From assembly GCA_965279195.1 (NCBI GenBank), contig CBDIHP010000044.1, positions 271,968 through 335,967 on the forward strand: a stretch of DNA of 64,000 nucleotides, in the 5' to 3' direction. The notes under the pieces were generated by a model. The model did not search any database. It was not told the DNA's origin and worked only from the letters and a program-made list of their open reading frames with translations. The stretch comes from CBDIHP01 sp965279195. GTDB taxonomy: Bacteria; Planctomycetota; Planctomycetia; Isosphaerales; Isosphaeraceae. Positions 16,283 through 25,299 of this stretch are shown in pieces. A program made the position numbers and the translations under genes. Within the stretch, counting starts at the first letter, position 1; every line of letters begins with the position of its first letter.

Positions 16283-19200
16283 TCAGCCGAGGAACCGGAA
16301 CTTCGACCGCACGATCGCGGCCGCGCTCGACTGCAGCAGGCTCGACGGGATGTCATAGGCCGCCGACGAGCCGTTGACGTCGCTGTTGCCCTCGTAGACG
16401 ACGGTGAGGGTCTTGTTGGCAAGCCCTTGGGAATTCAGGGTCAGCCGGGCGATGCCGTTGATGACGGAGACCTTGCCGACGACCTTGTTGTTCAGGAGGA
16501 ACTTCGCGGTGCCGCCCATCACGGCCTGGCCGGAATTCGGCTGGAGGATGGTGGCGGTGAAGGTCACGCTGGCGACCTTCCCCTTGGCGTTCTTGTTGGC
16601 CACCGCCCCGATGCTCGTCTGGCTGTCGGCCTTGGCGACCTGGAGCGTGCTGGCGTTGGAGTACGCACCGAGGTAGTTGCCGTCGCCCGAGAAGTTCGCG
16701 GAGACGGCCGTGGTCTGGCCCGCCCCGCTGACCCGCAGGCTGTAGCTGGCCTGGCCGTTGACGACGTTCGTGGTCGCCACGACCTTGCCACCGACCACCC
16801 AGTCCACGCGTCCGGTCGGCTGCACGATGCTCGGCGAGTTGGGGGCGATCCGGACGGTGTAGGTCAGAAGTTCGCCGCTCGGCACGGTGCCGGCCGGGCC
16901 GTTCAGGCGGGCGATCGAGGATCCGCGGAGGACGCCGAACGCCTGCGGGGCCGCGCCATTGGAGGTCGCGAACCGGCCGTCGCCGTTGTACACCGCTTTG
17001 ATGGTGTGCGGGCCGACGGCCAGTTTGTTGGTGTTCAGGGTGGCGAGGTTGCCGACGAGGGCGACCGTCCCGATCGGCGTGCTGCCATCGAAGAAGGTCA
17101 CGGTGCCGCCGGGCGTCGCGCCGGGGAGGTTGTCGCCGACCGTCGCCGTGAAGGTCGCGGTCTGGCTGAAGACGGTCGTCGCGCTGACGAGCCGGGTAGT
17201 GGTCGTCGTCTGGGCCGGGCCGACCTGGATCGTGGTGTCCGTCGAGGACGAGGCGGCGAAGTCCGTCCCGCCGAGGAACCGGGCCTGGATCGCGTGGCTG
17301 CCGACGAGCAGGCTGTCGATGTCCAGGGTGGCGACGCCGTTCGCCAGCGTGCTCGTGCCGAGCAGCGCGGGCCCGTCGAAGAAGCCCACCTGGCCGGTCG
17401 CGATGCCCGAGCCGGGGAAGGTCGTCGCCATCGTCGCCGTGAAGCGGATCGACTGGCCGAAGGTCGTGGACGTCGCGTCCGAGGAGAGCACCACGGTCGT
17501 CGCGGCGGCGGTCACGCCCTGGCTCAGGACCGGCGAGGTCGCCCCCGACTGGAACGCGTCATCGCCCGAGTAGGACGCGGTCAGGAAGTGGATCCCGCCG
17601 GACAGGCCCGACGTGGTGAGCGTCGCGGCCCGGTTGACGATCGTCCCGGTGCCGATCGGCACGCCGCTGTCGAAGAAGGTAACCGTCCCGCCCGGCGCGC
17701 CCACGCCGGGGGCGACGGCCGAGAGGGTCGCCGTGATCGTGACGGCCTGGCCGAATGCCACCGTGCTGGCCGAGTTGCCGATCGCGACGGTCGCCGACGC
17801 CTGGCCAACGACCTGCGTCACCGGGGACGACGCCGGGCCCGCGTTGTGGTCGGCGTCGCCCGAGGTGTACGCCGCCGTGATGGAATGGCTTGCGACCGCC
17901 AGGCCGGCGATCGAGAAGCTGGCCACGCCGTTGACGAGCGGCACGACGCCGATGACGTTGCCACCGTCCTTGAACGTGACGTTGCCGGTCGGTGTGCCGG
18001 CGCCGGGGGACAGCGTCGTCACCGTGGCGGTGAAGGTCGCGCTTTGGCCGGAGACGGTGGAGGGCGATCCGCTCAGGGCGATCGAGGTATCCGCCTTCGA
18101 GACGACCACGGTCCTCGGGGACGACGGTCCGCCCGGGTTGAAGTTCGCGTCGCCCGACGAGTAGAGGGCGGTCAGCCCGCGCGTCCCGACGGGCAGGTTG
18201 GCGATCGACAGCACGGCGACGCCGTTGCTGTCGAGGGGGGCCGTACCGATGGCGTTCGCGCCCTGGAAGAAGGTCACCGAGCCGGTCGGAGTGCCCGATC
18301 CGGGGGCCGTTGCGCTCACGTTGGCCGTCAGGGTCACGGTCTGGCCCGAGACCACCGACCCGCTCGAGGTCGCCAGCGAGACCGTCGCGTCGGCCTTCGC
18401 GATCGACTGGTTGATCGCGGTCGAGGGCGGGCTGAGGTTGAAGCTCGCGTTGCCGGAGGTGTAAAGCGCCGATATGCTGTGATTGCCGACGCTGAGGCCC
18501 GTCGCCGTGAACGTGGCGACCCCGGCGTTGTCGAGCATGCCGCTGCCGAGCACATTGAGGCCGTCGTAGAAGGTCACGGTCCCCGTCGGGATGCCCGCGC
18601 CGGGGGTGACGGCGGCCACGATCGCGGTGAAGGTCACCGCCTGTCCGGATACGGTCGAGGCGTTCGAGCTGACGATCGAGACCGAGGTGTCGGCCTTGTT
18701 CACGTCCTGCGCGAGCGGAGAGCTGAATCCACTGGGCTGGAAGTTCACGTCGCCCAGCGAGTAGATCGCCTGGAGCGAGTGCGTCCCGACGGAGAACGTG
18801 TTGACCGAGAAGCTCGCGACGCCGTTGTTCAGGGCCGCGACGGCGATCACCACGTTGTCGTCGTAGAGCGCAACCGAGCCCGTGGGGATGCCGGCCCCCG
18901 GCGCGACGGCCGAGACGGTGGCGGTGAATATCGCCGCCTGGCCGAAGACCGTCGGGCTCTGGGCCCCGACCAGCGTGATCGAGGTGCCGGCCTGGCCGAC
19001 GGCCTGGCTGATCGCGTTGCTGGGCCCGCTGACGTCGAAGTTAGCGTCGCCCGAGGCATAGACGGCCGTGATCGTGTGGGTGCGAGTGCTGAGCGAGGAT
19101 GTGGTGAACGTCGCCACGCCCGCGGAGTCGATGGTACCGATGCCGAGCTGGGTCGCGCCGTCGAGGAAGGTCACGGTCCCGGTCGGGATCCCCACGCCCG

Positions 19201-22200
19201 GCGCGAGGGCCGAGACGCTGGCGGTGAAGGTCACCGTCTGCCCGAAGACCGTCTGTGACCGGCTGGTCGCCAGGGCGACGGTCGTGCCCGCCTCGTTCAC
19301 CCTCTGAAGGATCGCCGAGGAGGTCGAGGCCAGGAAGCTGTTGTCGCTGTTGTAGAGGACGGTGATCGGATGCGTCCCGACGCCGAGCGAGTTGATCGAG
19401 AGCGAGGCCGAGCCCGCGTTGATCGCGATGGTCCCCAGCGCGATCTCGCCGTCGAGGAACGTGATCGTCCCCGAGGGGTTCCCCACCCCTGGAGCCACCG
19501 CGGAGACGTTCGCCGTGAACGTGACCAGCTCACCGAAATCCGACTGGTTGAGGTTCGAGGACGATGCGACCGATACGCTGGTGGAGGCCCGGTTGACGAT
19601 CTGGAGCTGGCTCGACGACAGGCTGCTGAGGTAGTTGGAGTCGCCCGCGTAGGTCACGGTGATGAGCTGGCTCACCGCCGACAGCGCCGACGTGGTGAAC
19701 GTGGCCTGGCCCGAGTTGTCCAGCGTGGCCGTGGCCAGGAGGGTGCTGCCAGTGAAGAAGCTCACGGACCCGGTCGGCACCCCGGGCGCGGCCGAGACGG
19801 TGGCGGTGAAGGTCACCGACTGGCCGAACACCGAGGGCGAGGCCGAGGAGGAGACCGAGGCCGATGTCGCGGCCTTGTTGACCTGCTGGGTGACGGGCAG
19901 GGCGGCCGAGCCGTTGAAGTTGCCGTCGCCCAGGAAGACCGCCGTGAGCGAGTGCGAACCCGCCGCGAGCTGGACGCTCCCGGTCGTGTAGGTCGCCACG
20001 CCCGATCCGTTGAGGGTACTCGTGCCGAGAACGGTCGCGCCGTCGCGGAACTCGACGGTCCCCGTCGGGATCCCCGCGCCGGGGGCGAAGGCCGAGATGG
20101 TCGCCGTCAGGGTGACCGGCTGGCCGTAGGTCGAGCCGCTCGGGTTCACGCCGAGGCTGGCCAGGGTGTCGGCCTTGTTCACCGTCTGTGTCTGGGGCTG
20201 CGAGGCACTATTGATGAAGTTGTTGTCGCCGCCGAAGGCCGCCGTGATGCTGTGCGTGCCCGTCGAGAGGGACGAGATCGAGAACGTCGCGACGGCGGAG
20301 CCGTCGAGGGCGGCGGTGCCGAGCAGCGTGGCCCCGTCGAAGAACTGCACCGTGCCCGTGGGCGTCCCTGAGCCCGGAGTGTCGGCGGTGACCGTGGCGG
20401 TGAACGTCGTCGCCTGGCCGAAGACCGTCGGGTTGGTGGAGGAGGTCAGGAGGGTCGTGGCGCCCGCCTTGTTCACGACCTGGGAGACCGCCGAGGAGGT
20501 GCTGCCCTGGAAGTTGTTGTCGCTGCCGTAGACGGCGGTCAGGCTGTGGGTGGCCCGGCTCAGGGCCGCGGTCGTGAGGGTGGCGACGCCGGAGTTATTG
20601 AGGTTGGCGGTCCCGAGCAGGGTCGCGCCGTCGAAGAACTGCACGCTGCCCGACGGAGTGCCCGAGCCCGGAGAGGTCGCGGTGATCGTCGCGGTGAGCG
20701 TGACCGACTGCCCGAAGACCGACGGATTGGCCGACGACGACAGGGCCGTCGAGGTCGATGACTTGTTCACGACCTGGTTCAGTGCGCTGGAGGTGCTGCC
20801 GTTGTTGTTCGCGTCGCCGGAATAGACGACCACGATCGGGTGCAAGGTGACGTTGAAGTTGCTCACCGCGAGCGTCGCCACGCCCGAATTGTCCAGGCTG
20901 ACGGTGCCCAGGAGATTCCCGTTATCGAAGAACGAGACCGTCCCCGTCGGCGTGCCCGATCCGGGCGCGGTGGTGGCCACGGTCGCCGTGAGTGTCACCG
21001 TCTGCCCGAAGACCGACGGATTCGCGCTGCTGGCCACCGACGTGGAGGTGGACGCCATGTTCACGGTCTGGGTCAGGACCGTGGAGCTGCTCGACAGGAA
21101 GTTGCCGTCGCCGGCGAAGCTGATGTTGATGGCGTGGGCGGCCGTCGAGAGCGCGGAAGTCGTGAGGGTGGCGACGCCCGAGTTGTTGAGGTTCGCCGTC
21201 CCCAGGAGGGTCACTCCGTCGAAGAACGAGACGGTGCCGGTGGGCGTCCCGGCGCCCGGCGCGGCCGCGGCGATCGTGGCGGTCAGCGTGATCGACTGGC
21301 CGAAAACGGAGGGGTTCGCCGAGGAGGTCACGCTGCTCGACGTGCTGGCCTTGTTGATCGTGGTCTGCGTCGTGAGCGACGTGCTGCCGTTGAAATTGGA
21401 GGACTGGCCGTACTGGGCGGTCAGGCTGGGGTGGGTGCCGACGGACAGGCTGCTGACACTGAGCGTGGCGACTCCCGCGTTGCTGAGCGTGCCCGTGCCG
21501 AGCAAGGTCGCGCCGTCGAAGAAGGAGACGGTCCCGCCGGGCGTCCCCGACCCGGGCGAGACGGCCGCGACGGTGGCCGTCAGCGTGATCGACTCGCCGA
21601 AGACGGCGGAAACCGGCACGGAGATCGAGGTGGTGGTGCCGGCCCGGTTCACGAGCTGGCTCAGGACCGCCGATGTGCTCGACGCGTTGCTCGAATCGCC
21701 ACTATAGGAGACCGTGATGCTGTGCGTGGCGACCGACAGCGCGCCCGTCGAGAGCGTCGCCTGGCCCGAATTGTCGAGGGTCGCGGTGCCGAGATTCGTC
21801 GCGCCGTCGAAGAACGTGACCGTCCCCGTCGGAGTCCCGAGCGAGCCCGTGACCGTCGCGGTGAGCGTGATCGACTGCCCGAACACTGAAGGATTGGCCG
21901 AAGAGCTCGCCGTCGAGGTGGTCGCCCCGAGCGTGGTCAGGACGACATCGTTGCCGCTTCCGCCGACGTACGAGATCCGGAAGGTCGTGCTGCCCGAGGT
22001 GAGATTCGCCCCCTCGGCTAGGTTGTTGAACGTGCCGCTGACCGCGTCGTTGCCATCGTTGACGATGATGGTGAACGACGCGCCGGACGGCGGCGAGTAG
22101 TTGTTCGGCATCGAGATCGACAGGGTCGAACCGCCGAGCGAGATCGTGCCCTGGACGTTGAGCTGGTCGTACTGGGTCCCCGGGGTGGTGCCGGTGATGT

Positions 22201-24118
22201 CGACCGAGAAGACGCCGCCTGAGGAGAAGCTGAGGCTGCCCGAGGTCGCGGAACCCGGGGACGAACCGGGCGAGATGACGCCGCCGCTCTGGAGCGCGAC
22301 GTCCGGCAGGGTGCCCGAGCCGGTCAGGATCGTGGAGTTGGAGACCGTCAGTCCGCTGCTGGAACCGATGCTACCGTCGACGATCATGTCGCCGACGAGC
22401 AGCGTGGTACTTCCGTTGTAGGTGCTGTTGCCCGAGAGCCGTAGCGTGCCGGCGCCTTGCTTGGTCAGCGAGGTGCCCGCCCCCGAGATCACGGCGGAGA
22501 TGTCGAGGTCGACCGCCTGCGAGCCGTCGCCCACGGTGATGGTCGCGGTCGCCGGCAGGTCGAGATTGCCCGCGATCGTCCCCGTGGTGCTGGATGCGGC
22601 GGCTCCGACCCCGCCGGTCGTGGTGAGCGTGCCGGCGCCGGTCGCGACGTTGCCCCCCGACACGCTGAGCGTATTGATGGTGTCGCTGAACCCGTCGAGG
22701 TCGAACGTCGAGTTCGAGTCCAGGACCGTCACGGCGGCGTTGTCGGGGATCTGGTTCGAGGCGAGATAGATGAGGTTGGCGAAGCCGTTCGAGCCGTCCC
22801 CGACCTGGAGCGCGCCGCTGATCGCGTTCGACCCCGCCCCGAGGCCCATCGTCCCCAGGGCGAGCGTGGTCAGGCCGGTGTAGGTGTTGGAGGCGTTGAA
22901 GTTGATCTGTCCGAGTCCGACCTTGGTCAGCTTCCGACTGCCGCCCCCTTCGGAGATCGTGTTGTTGAAGTTGAGGACGGACCCGTTGTTCGCCCCGATG
23001 TTGACCGTGGCGCTGAAGAGGCCGACCGTGTTGGACAGCGTGTTCGTGCCGTTCAGCGACTGGATCGTCCCAAGGCCGCCGACTCCGGTGCCATTGGCCC
23101 GCGTGATGGGGTCACCGATCGTGATGCCGCCGGTGAGGGCGAACGTCGCGCCCGAGGAGATCTGGAAGATGCCGTTGGACGTCCCGCCGAGCGCCGTGCT
23201 GCTCGCGGCGATGAGGGTCCCGCCCAGGATGTCGACGAAGTTGCTGAATGTGTTGTTGCCCGAGAGGGTGACGGTGCCGGTGTTCTGGCCGTTGCCGAAG
23301 AAGATGTCGGGGGCGTTGTTTCCGGAGATGTTGCCGCTGAGTTCGAGCGAGCTGCCGCTGGCGGCGGCGACCGTGAGGTTCTGGCCGGGGAAGGTGATCG
23401 CGCCCGGCACGACGTTGTCGCCGCCGGTCCCGACGAAGAGCGTGCCGTTGCCGCCCGAGAATGTGAACGATTCGCTCGACAGGGTGATCCCGCCATTGAC
23501 CTCGAATGTGGTCACCGCGCCGATCACCGTGCCCGAGCTTGTGCTCCCCAGAGCGTCGGGGTTGGTCACCCGGGTCGTGCCCGCCCCGAGGCTCGTGGAG
23601 CCGGTGTACGTGTTCGAGCCGGCCAGCACGAGCGTCCCCGACCCGGCCTTGGTCAGGCCCGACGAGCCCGAGAGCACGCCCCCGAGCGTCAGGACCGCGC
23701 CCGAGCCGACGCTGACCGTGTTGCCCGAGAGGTCGACGTCGAGGTTCAGGTCGTCGCTGCCGCCGCCCGACATGGAGATCGAGTTGCCGATCGCGATCGC
23801 ATTCCCGCCGACCGAGTAGCCCGACCCCGAGAAACTGATGCTGTTGAAGGAGGTGCCGGCGGTGAAGTCATTGGTGTTGGTGAGCCGGGACGCGCCGGAG
23901 GGGAAGACGAGGTCGTCGCCCGCGGATGGGGTGACGTCGAAATTGCCCGAGGTCGACCAGTTGGCGTCGATCCCGGCGCCGACCCAGGTACTGGTCGCGG
24001 GGGTGATTCGGCCTTCGAGGGTCTCGATGGCCAGCCTCTGCCGCCGACGCCCCTGGGCCTTCTTAGAAGCGCGACGCCCCGACGGGTCGCCATCGAACAG
24101 ACGAAGCCAATCGCTCAT
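16283..24118 (-). CDS. Giant surface protein: autotransporter-type beta-strand repeats plus 19 Ig-like repeats
   Basis: 2611 residues from the ATG at 24118 (AGGGG upstream). The basic N-terminus ends in LEGRITPA, a variant of the LEPR-XLL motif that planctomycete exported giants carry instead of a usual signal peptide. Residues about 50-730 hold passenger-type beta-strand repeats such as LTKAGSGTLVLAGSNTYTG and LTKQGAGTLRLSGNSTYNG. From about residue 731 there are 19 tandem Ig-like (Big_3_5) repeats of about 95 residues. Their frame is SSxNPSVFGQ..TLTATV..APGSGTPTGTV.FFDG..LLGT..L..G.AT....LS.GTHSI.A.Y.GD..F..S.S....Q.VNKA; the central repeats are most alike and the last three are divergent. 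The chain ends VRSKFRFLG with no membrane anchor. A secreted adhesin or wall protein is the likely role. Confidence 0.9.
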   Translation of the reverse strand: MSDWLRLFDGDPSGRRASKKAQGRRRQRLAIETLEGRITPATSTWVGAGIDANWSTSGNFDVTPSAGDDLVFPSGASRLTNTNDFTAGTSFNSISFSGSGYSVGGNAIAIGNSISMSGGGSDDLNLDVDLSGNTVSVGSGAVLTLGGVLSGSSGLTKAGSGTLVLAGSNTYTGSTSLGAGTTRVTNPDALGSTSSGTVIGAVTTFEVNGGITLSSESFTFSGGNGTLFVGTGGDNVVPGAITFPGQNLTVAAASGSSLELSGNISGNNAPDIFFGNGQNTGTVTLSGNNTFSNFVDILGGTLIAASSTALGGTSNGIFQISSGATFALTGGITIGDPITRANGTGVGGLGTIQSLNGTNTLSNTVGLFSATVNIGANNGSVLNFNNTISEGGGSRKLTKVGLGQINFNASNTYTGLTTLALGTMGLGAGSNAISGALQVGDGSNGFANLIYLASNQIPDNAAVTVLDSNSTFDLDGFSDTINTLSVSGGNVATGAGTLTTTGGVGAAASSTTGTIAGNLDLPATATITVGDGSQAVDLDISAVISGAGTSLTKQGAGTLRLSGNSTYNGSTTLLVGDMIVDGSIGSSSGLTVSNSTILTGSGTLPDVALQSGGVISPGSSPGSATSGSLSFSSGGVFSVDITGTTPGTQYDQLNVQGTISLGGSTLSISMPNNYSPPSGASFTIIVNDGNDAVSGTFNNLAEGANLTSGSTTFRISYVGGSGNDVVLTTLGATTSTASSSANPSVFGQSITLTATVTGSLGTPTGTVTFFDGATNLGTATLDNSGQATLSTGALSVATHSITVSYSGDSSNASSTSAVLSQLVNRAGTTTSISVPVSAVFGESITLTATVAAVSPGSGTPGGTVSFFDGATLLGTGTLSNAGVATLSVSSLSVGTHPSLTAQYGQSSNFNGSTSLTTQTTINKASTSSSVTSSANPSVFGQSITLTATIAAAAPGAGTPTGTVSFFDGVTLLGTANLNNSGVATLTTSALSTAAHAINISFAGDGNFLSSSSTVLTQTVNMASTSTSVASSANPSVFGQTVTLTATVATTAPGSGTPTGTVSFFDNGNLLGTVSLDNSGVATLAVSNFNVTLHPIVVVYSGDANNNGSTSSALNQVVNKSSTSTALSSSANPSVFGQSVTLTATITATSPGSGTPSGSVQFFDGATLLGTANLNNSGVATLTTAALSRATHSLTAVYGSDNNFQGSTSSAVSQVVNKAGATTLLTSSTNPTVFGQATTFTATVTADTPGSGTPTGTVQFFDGATLLGTAALDGSAVATFSISSLSTGTHSITAAFGGDNNFINSASQPQTQTVNKADTLASLGVNPSGSTYGQPVTLTATISAFAPGAGIPTGTVEFRDGATVLGTSTLNGSGVATYTTGSVQLAAGSHSLTAVFLGDGNFNGSAALPVTQQVNKAATSASVSSSASPSVFGQSVTFTATVSAAPGVPTGSVSFFTGSTLLATATLDNSGQATFTTSALSAVSQLITVTYAGDSNYLSSLSSSQLQIVNRASTSVSVASSSNLNQSDFGELVTFTANVSAVAPGVGNPSGTITFLDGEIALGTIAINAGSASLSINSLGVGTHPITVLYNSDNSFLASTSSAILQRVNEAGTTVALATSRSQTVFGQTVTFTASVSALAPGVGIPTGTVTFLDGATQLGIGTIDSAGVATFTTSSLSTRTHTITAVYASGDANFDVSGPSNAISQAVGQAGTSITLVGAQSPTVFGQAAIFTATVSAVAPGAGIPTGSVALYDDNVVIAVAALNNGVASFSVNTFSVGTHSLQAIYSLGDVNFQPSGFSSPLAQDVNKADTSVSIVSSNASTVSGQAVTFTAIVAAVTPGAGIPTGTVTFYDGLNVLGSGMLDNAGVATFTATGLSVGNHSISALYTSGNASFNLSPPSTAINQSIAKADATVSLATSSGSVVSGQTVTLTANVSATAPGSGTPTGSVTFFQGANAIGTAPLDSNGVAVLSIANLPVGTRGLTALYSSGDANFNPGGPSSPRTVVVSKADTSIALSGSPSTVSGQSATFTATVTTLSPGAGTPTGNVTFKDGGNVIGVVPLVNGVASFSIAGLAVASHSITAAYTSGDADHNAGPASSPVTQVVGQASATVAIGNSASTVAFGQAVTITATLSAVAPGVGAPGGTVTFFDSGVPIGTGTIVNRAATLTTSGLSGGIHFLTASYSGDDAFQSGATSPVLSQGVTAAATTVVLSSDATSTTFGQSIRFTATMATTFPGSGIATGQVGFFDGPALLGTSTLANGVATLDIDSLLVGSHAIQARFLGGTDFAASSSTDTTIQVGPAQTTTTTRLVSATTVFSQTATFTATVGDNLPGATPGGTVTFFDGSTPIGTVALVGNLATLNTNKLAVGPHTIKAVYNGDGRFATSNGAAPQAFGVLRGSSIARLNGPAGTVPSGELLTYTVRIAPNSPSIVQPTGRVDWVVGGKVVATTNVVNGQASYSLRVSGAGQTTAVSANFSGDGNYLGAYSNASTLQVAKADSQTSIGAVANKNAKGKVASVTFTATILQPNSGQAVMGGTAKFLLNNKVVGKVSVINGIARLTLNSQGLANKTLTVVYEGNSDVNGSSAAYDIPSSLLQSSAAAIVRSKFRFLG

Positions 24119-24528
24119 GATGCACACCCCTGGAAAGCGGCGGGCGCCGCGCGCACGCCGATCGGCGACGGGCAGGGGCCTCCCCCCGACCGTCTCGCCC
24201 GCGCACCCGACGATCCCGCCTCGACCGAAACCCAACGCCCCCGAGCGATCCCGCAGAACGGGGGCGGAACTGTTCCTCGGATCCGCAATCCCGCCCATGC
24301 GCCCGGCGATCCCGCACGGACGGCGCATCTGGACGGCCTTCTGTCCAGACCCTAGGACACGTTCCGGTCGCTGGCAAATCGTCCCAAGGCTTTCTCCGGC
24401 CGACGTTTCCGGTCGAGCACCGTTCGGGGCGAAGGCGAACCGGGGTGCACCGAGGCGTGCCGGGACGGCGTGACCACGCCTCCCGGACCGGTTTGCCGGC
24501 CGATTGTCATTCCCGGTCGCAGGGGGGA
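24119..24528. other. Divergent intergenic region upstream of the giant gene and rpsO
   Basis: Non-coding by inspection. It holds a palindrome GAGGCGTG (24452-24459) with CACGCCTC (24475-24482), the latter preceded by GGAG on the minus strand, so it may be a single REP-like unit. No clear promoter for the giant gene was found. Confidence 0.4.
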
Positions 24529-24557
24529 TTGAATTCGGGAGGAGTTTTGCCTATAGT
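24529..24557 (+). promoter_or_regulatory. Strong sigma70-type promoter for rpsO-pnp
   Basis: TTGAAT at 24529-24534 and TATAGT at 24552-24557 with a 17-base spacer: ten of twelve consensus positions in otherwise GC-rich DNA. Transcription would begin near 24564, giving a leader of about 65 bases before the rpsO ATG. Confidence 0.7.
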
Positions 24558-24593
24558 GGGCATCTTCGAGTGTTATTTGAGTATCACAAAGAC

Positions 24594-24610
24594 GGCCCCG
24601 TTCCGGGGCC
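24594..24610 (+). promoter_or_regulatory. Leader hairpin before rpsO, possible S15 autoregulation site
   Basis: GGCCCCG-TTC-CGGGGCC forms a perfect seven-pair hairpin ending 19 bases before the ATG, followed by GTGGCAGTGGGG, which includes the likely ribosome site. S15 represses its own mRNA in several phyla through structured leaders around the start; whether this one binds S15 is not shown. Confidence 0.35.
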
Positions 24611-24629
24611 GGTGGCAGTGGGGCGAGCG

Positions 24630-24899
24630 ATGGCGATCACGAAGGAGAAGAAGTCGGAAATCATTGGGTCGTTCGGTCGGGCCGATAAGGACACCGGCTC
24701 CCCCGAAGTTCAAATCGCCTTGCTGACGGCCCGGATCACCGATCTGACCGATCACTTCAAGACCCACGCCAAGGACCACGCCAGCCGCCGCGGGCTGCTG
24801 ATGATGGTCTCGAAGCGGTCGAGCCTGCTCAAGTACCTCCGGCTCCACGACCGCAAGAGCTACCTTGAAGTCATCGGGAAGCTGGGCATCCGCAAGTAA
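24630..24899 (+). CDS. rpsO: 30S ribosomal protein S15
   Basis: 89 residues, the normal length. It begins MAITKEKKSEIIGSFG and has the conserved blocks DTGSPEVQIALLTARI, LTDHFKTHAKDHASRRGLL and LLKYLR, which contact 16S rRNA helices 20-22 early in small-subunit assembly. The ATG at 24630 follows a purine-rich GTGGGGCGAG. pnp lies downstream after 400 bases, the rpsO-pnp order found across many bacteria. Confidence 0.97.
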   Translation: MAITKEKKSEIIGSFGRADKDTGSPEVQIALLTARITDLTDHFKTHAKDHASRRGLLMMVSKRSSLLKYLRLHDRKSYLEVIGKLGIRK

Positions 24900-24920
24900 T
24901 CGTCCGACCCCAACCGCGCG

Positions 24921-24941
24921 GGGCCGGCCTGTCGCCGGCCC
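24921..24941 (+). terminator. Hairpin after rpsO (terminator or processing site)
   Basis: GGGCCGGC-CTGTC-GCCGGCCC, eight perfect pairs starting 21 bases past the rpsO stop, without a run of T. In E. coli a hairpin at this place is an RNase III processing site; here it could be that or a partial terminator. The rest of the gap to pnp (24942-25299) shows no gene or clear promoter. Confidence 0.4.
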
Positions 24942-25299
24942 ATCACGCCGGTCGGTCGTGCTCCCCGCCAGTCCGTCCCGATCCGATCCCGGATGGGCGT
25001 TCGCGGGGCGATTTGTCCCGGCTCCAGCCAGGGGATTTCGGAAGTACGCAGCCCGGATCGGTCGGTCGCCAGTCGGGCCAGTTTTGGAAAATTGGACCTG
25101 TCCCGGTCCAGAGCATCGGCTCTCGGCCCGGGTGACCGCCCGAAGTCCCGTCGAACCGGCCAGGGGATCCCCGCGCCGCCGACGGTGTCCCTCCCATCCC
25201 GGACCCGTCTCCTCCAGTCCCGTCCCGACTCCAACCCCCTTCGCGAAACGCCTTTCTCACTCGCGCCGCGCCCAAGAAACGGCCGAGGTAGGATCTGGA

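Noticed and set aside
16172..19258. 1028-codon open frame on the plus strand opposite the giant surface-protein gene
   Set aside because: It lies antisense to repeated Ig-like codons; its product is Arg/Asp/Gly/Val low-complexity text that mirrors the repeat period, with no domain or ribosome site.
16283..21950. Regularly spaced DNA similarity that might suggest a CRISPR array
   Set aside because: The period is about 290 bases and keeps one reading frame throughout, encoding Ig-like domains; there are no short identical repeats with unique spacers and no cas genes.
24942..25299. A possible extra gene or extended pnp start in the rpsO-pnp gap
   Set aside because: The frame is open but Pro/Arg/Ser-rich without ribosome site or homology pattern, and PNPase normally starts where placed.
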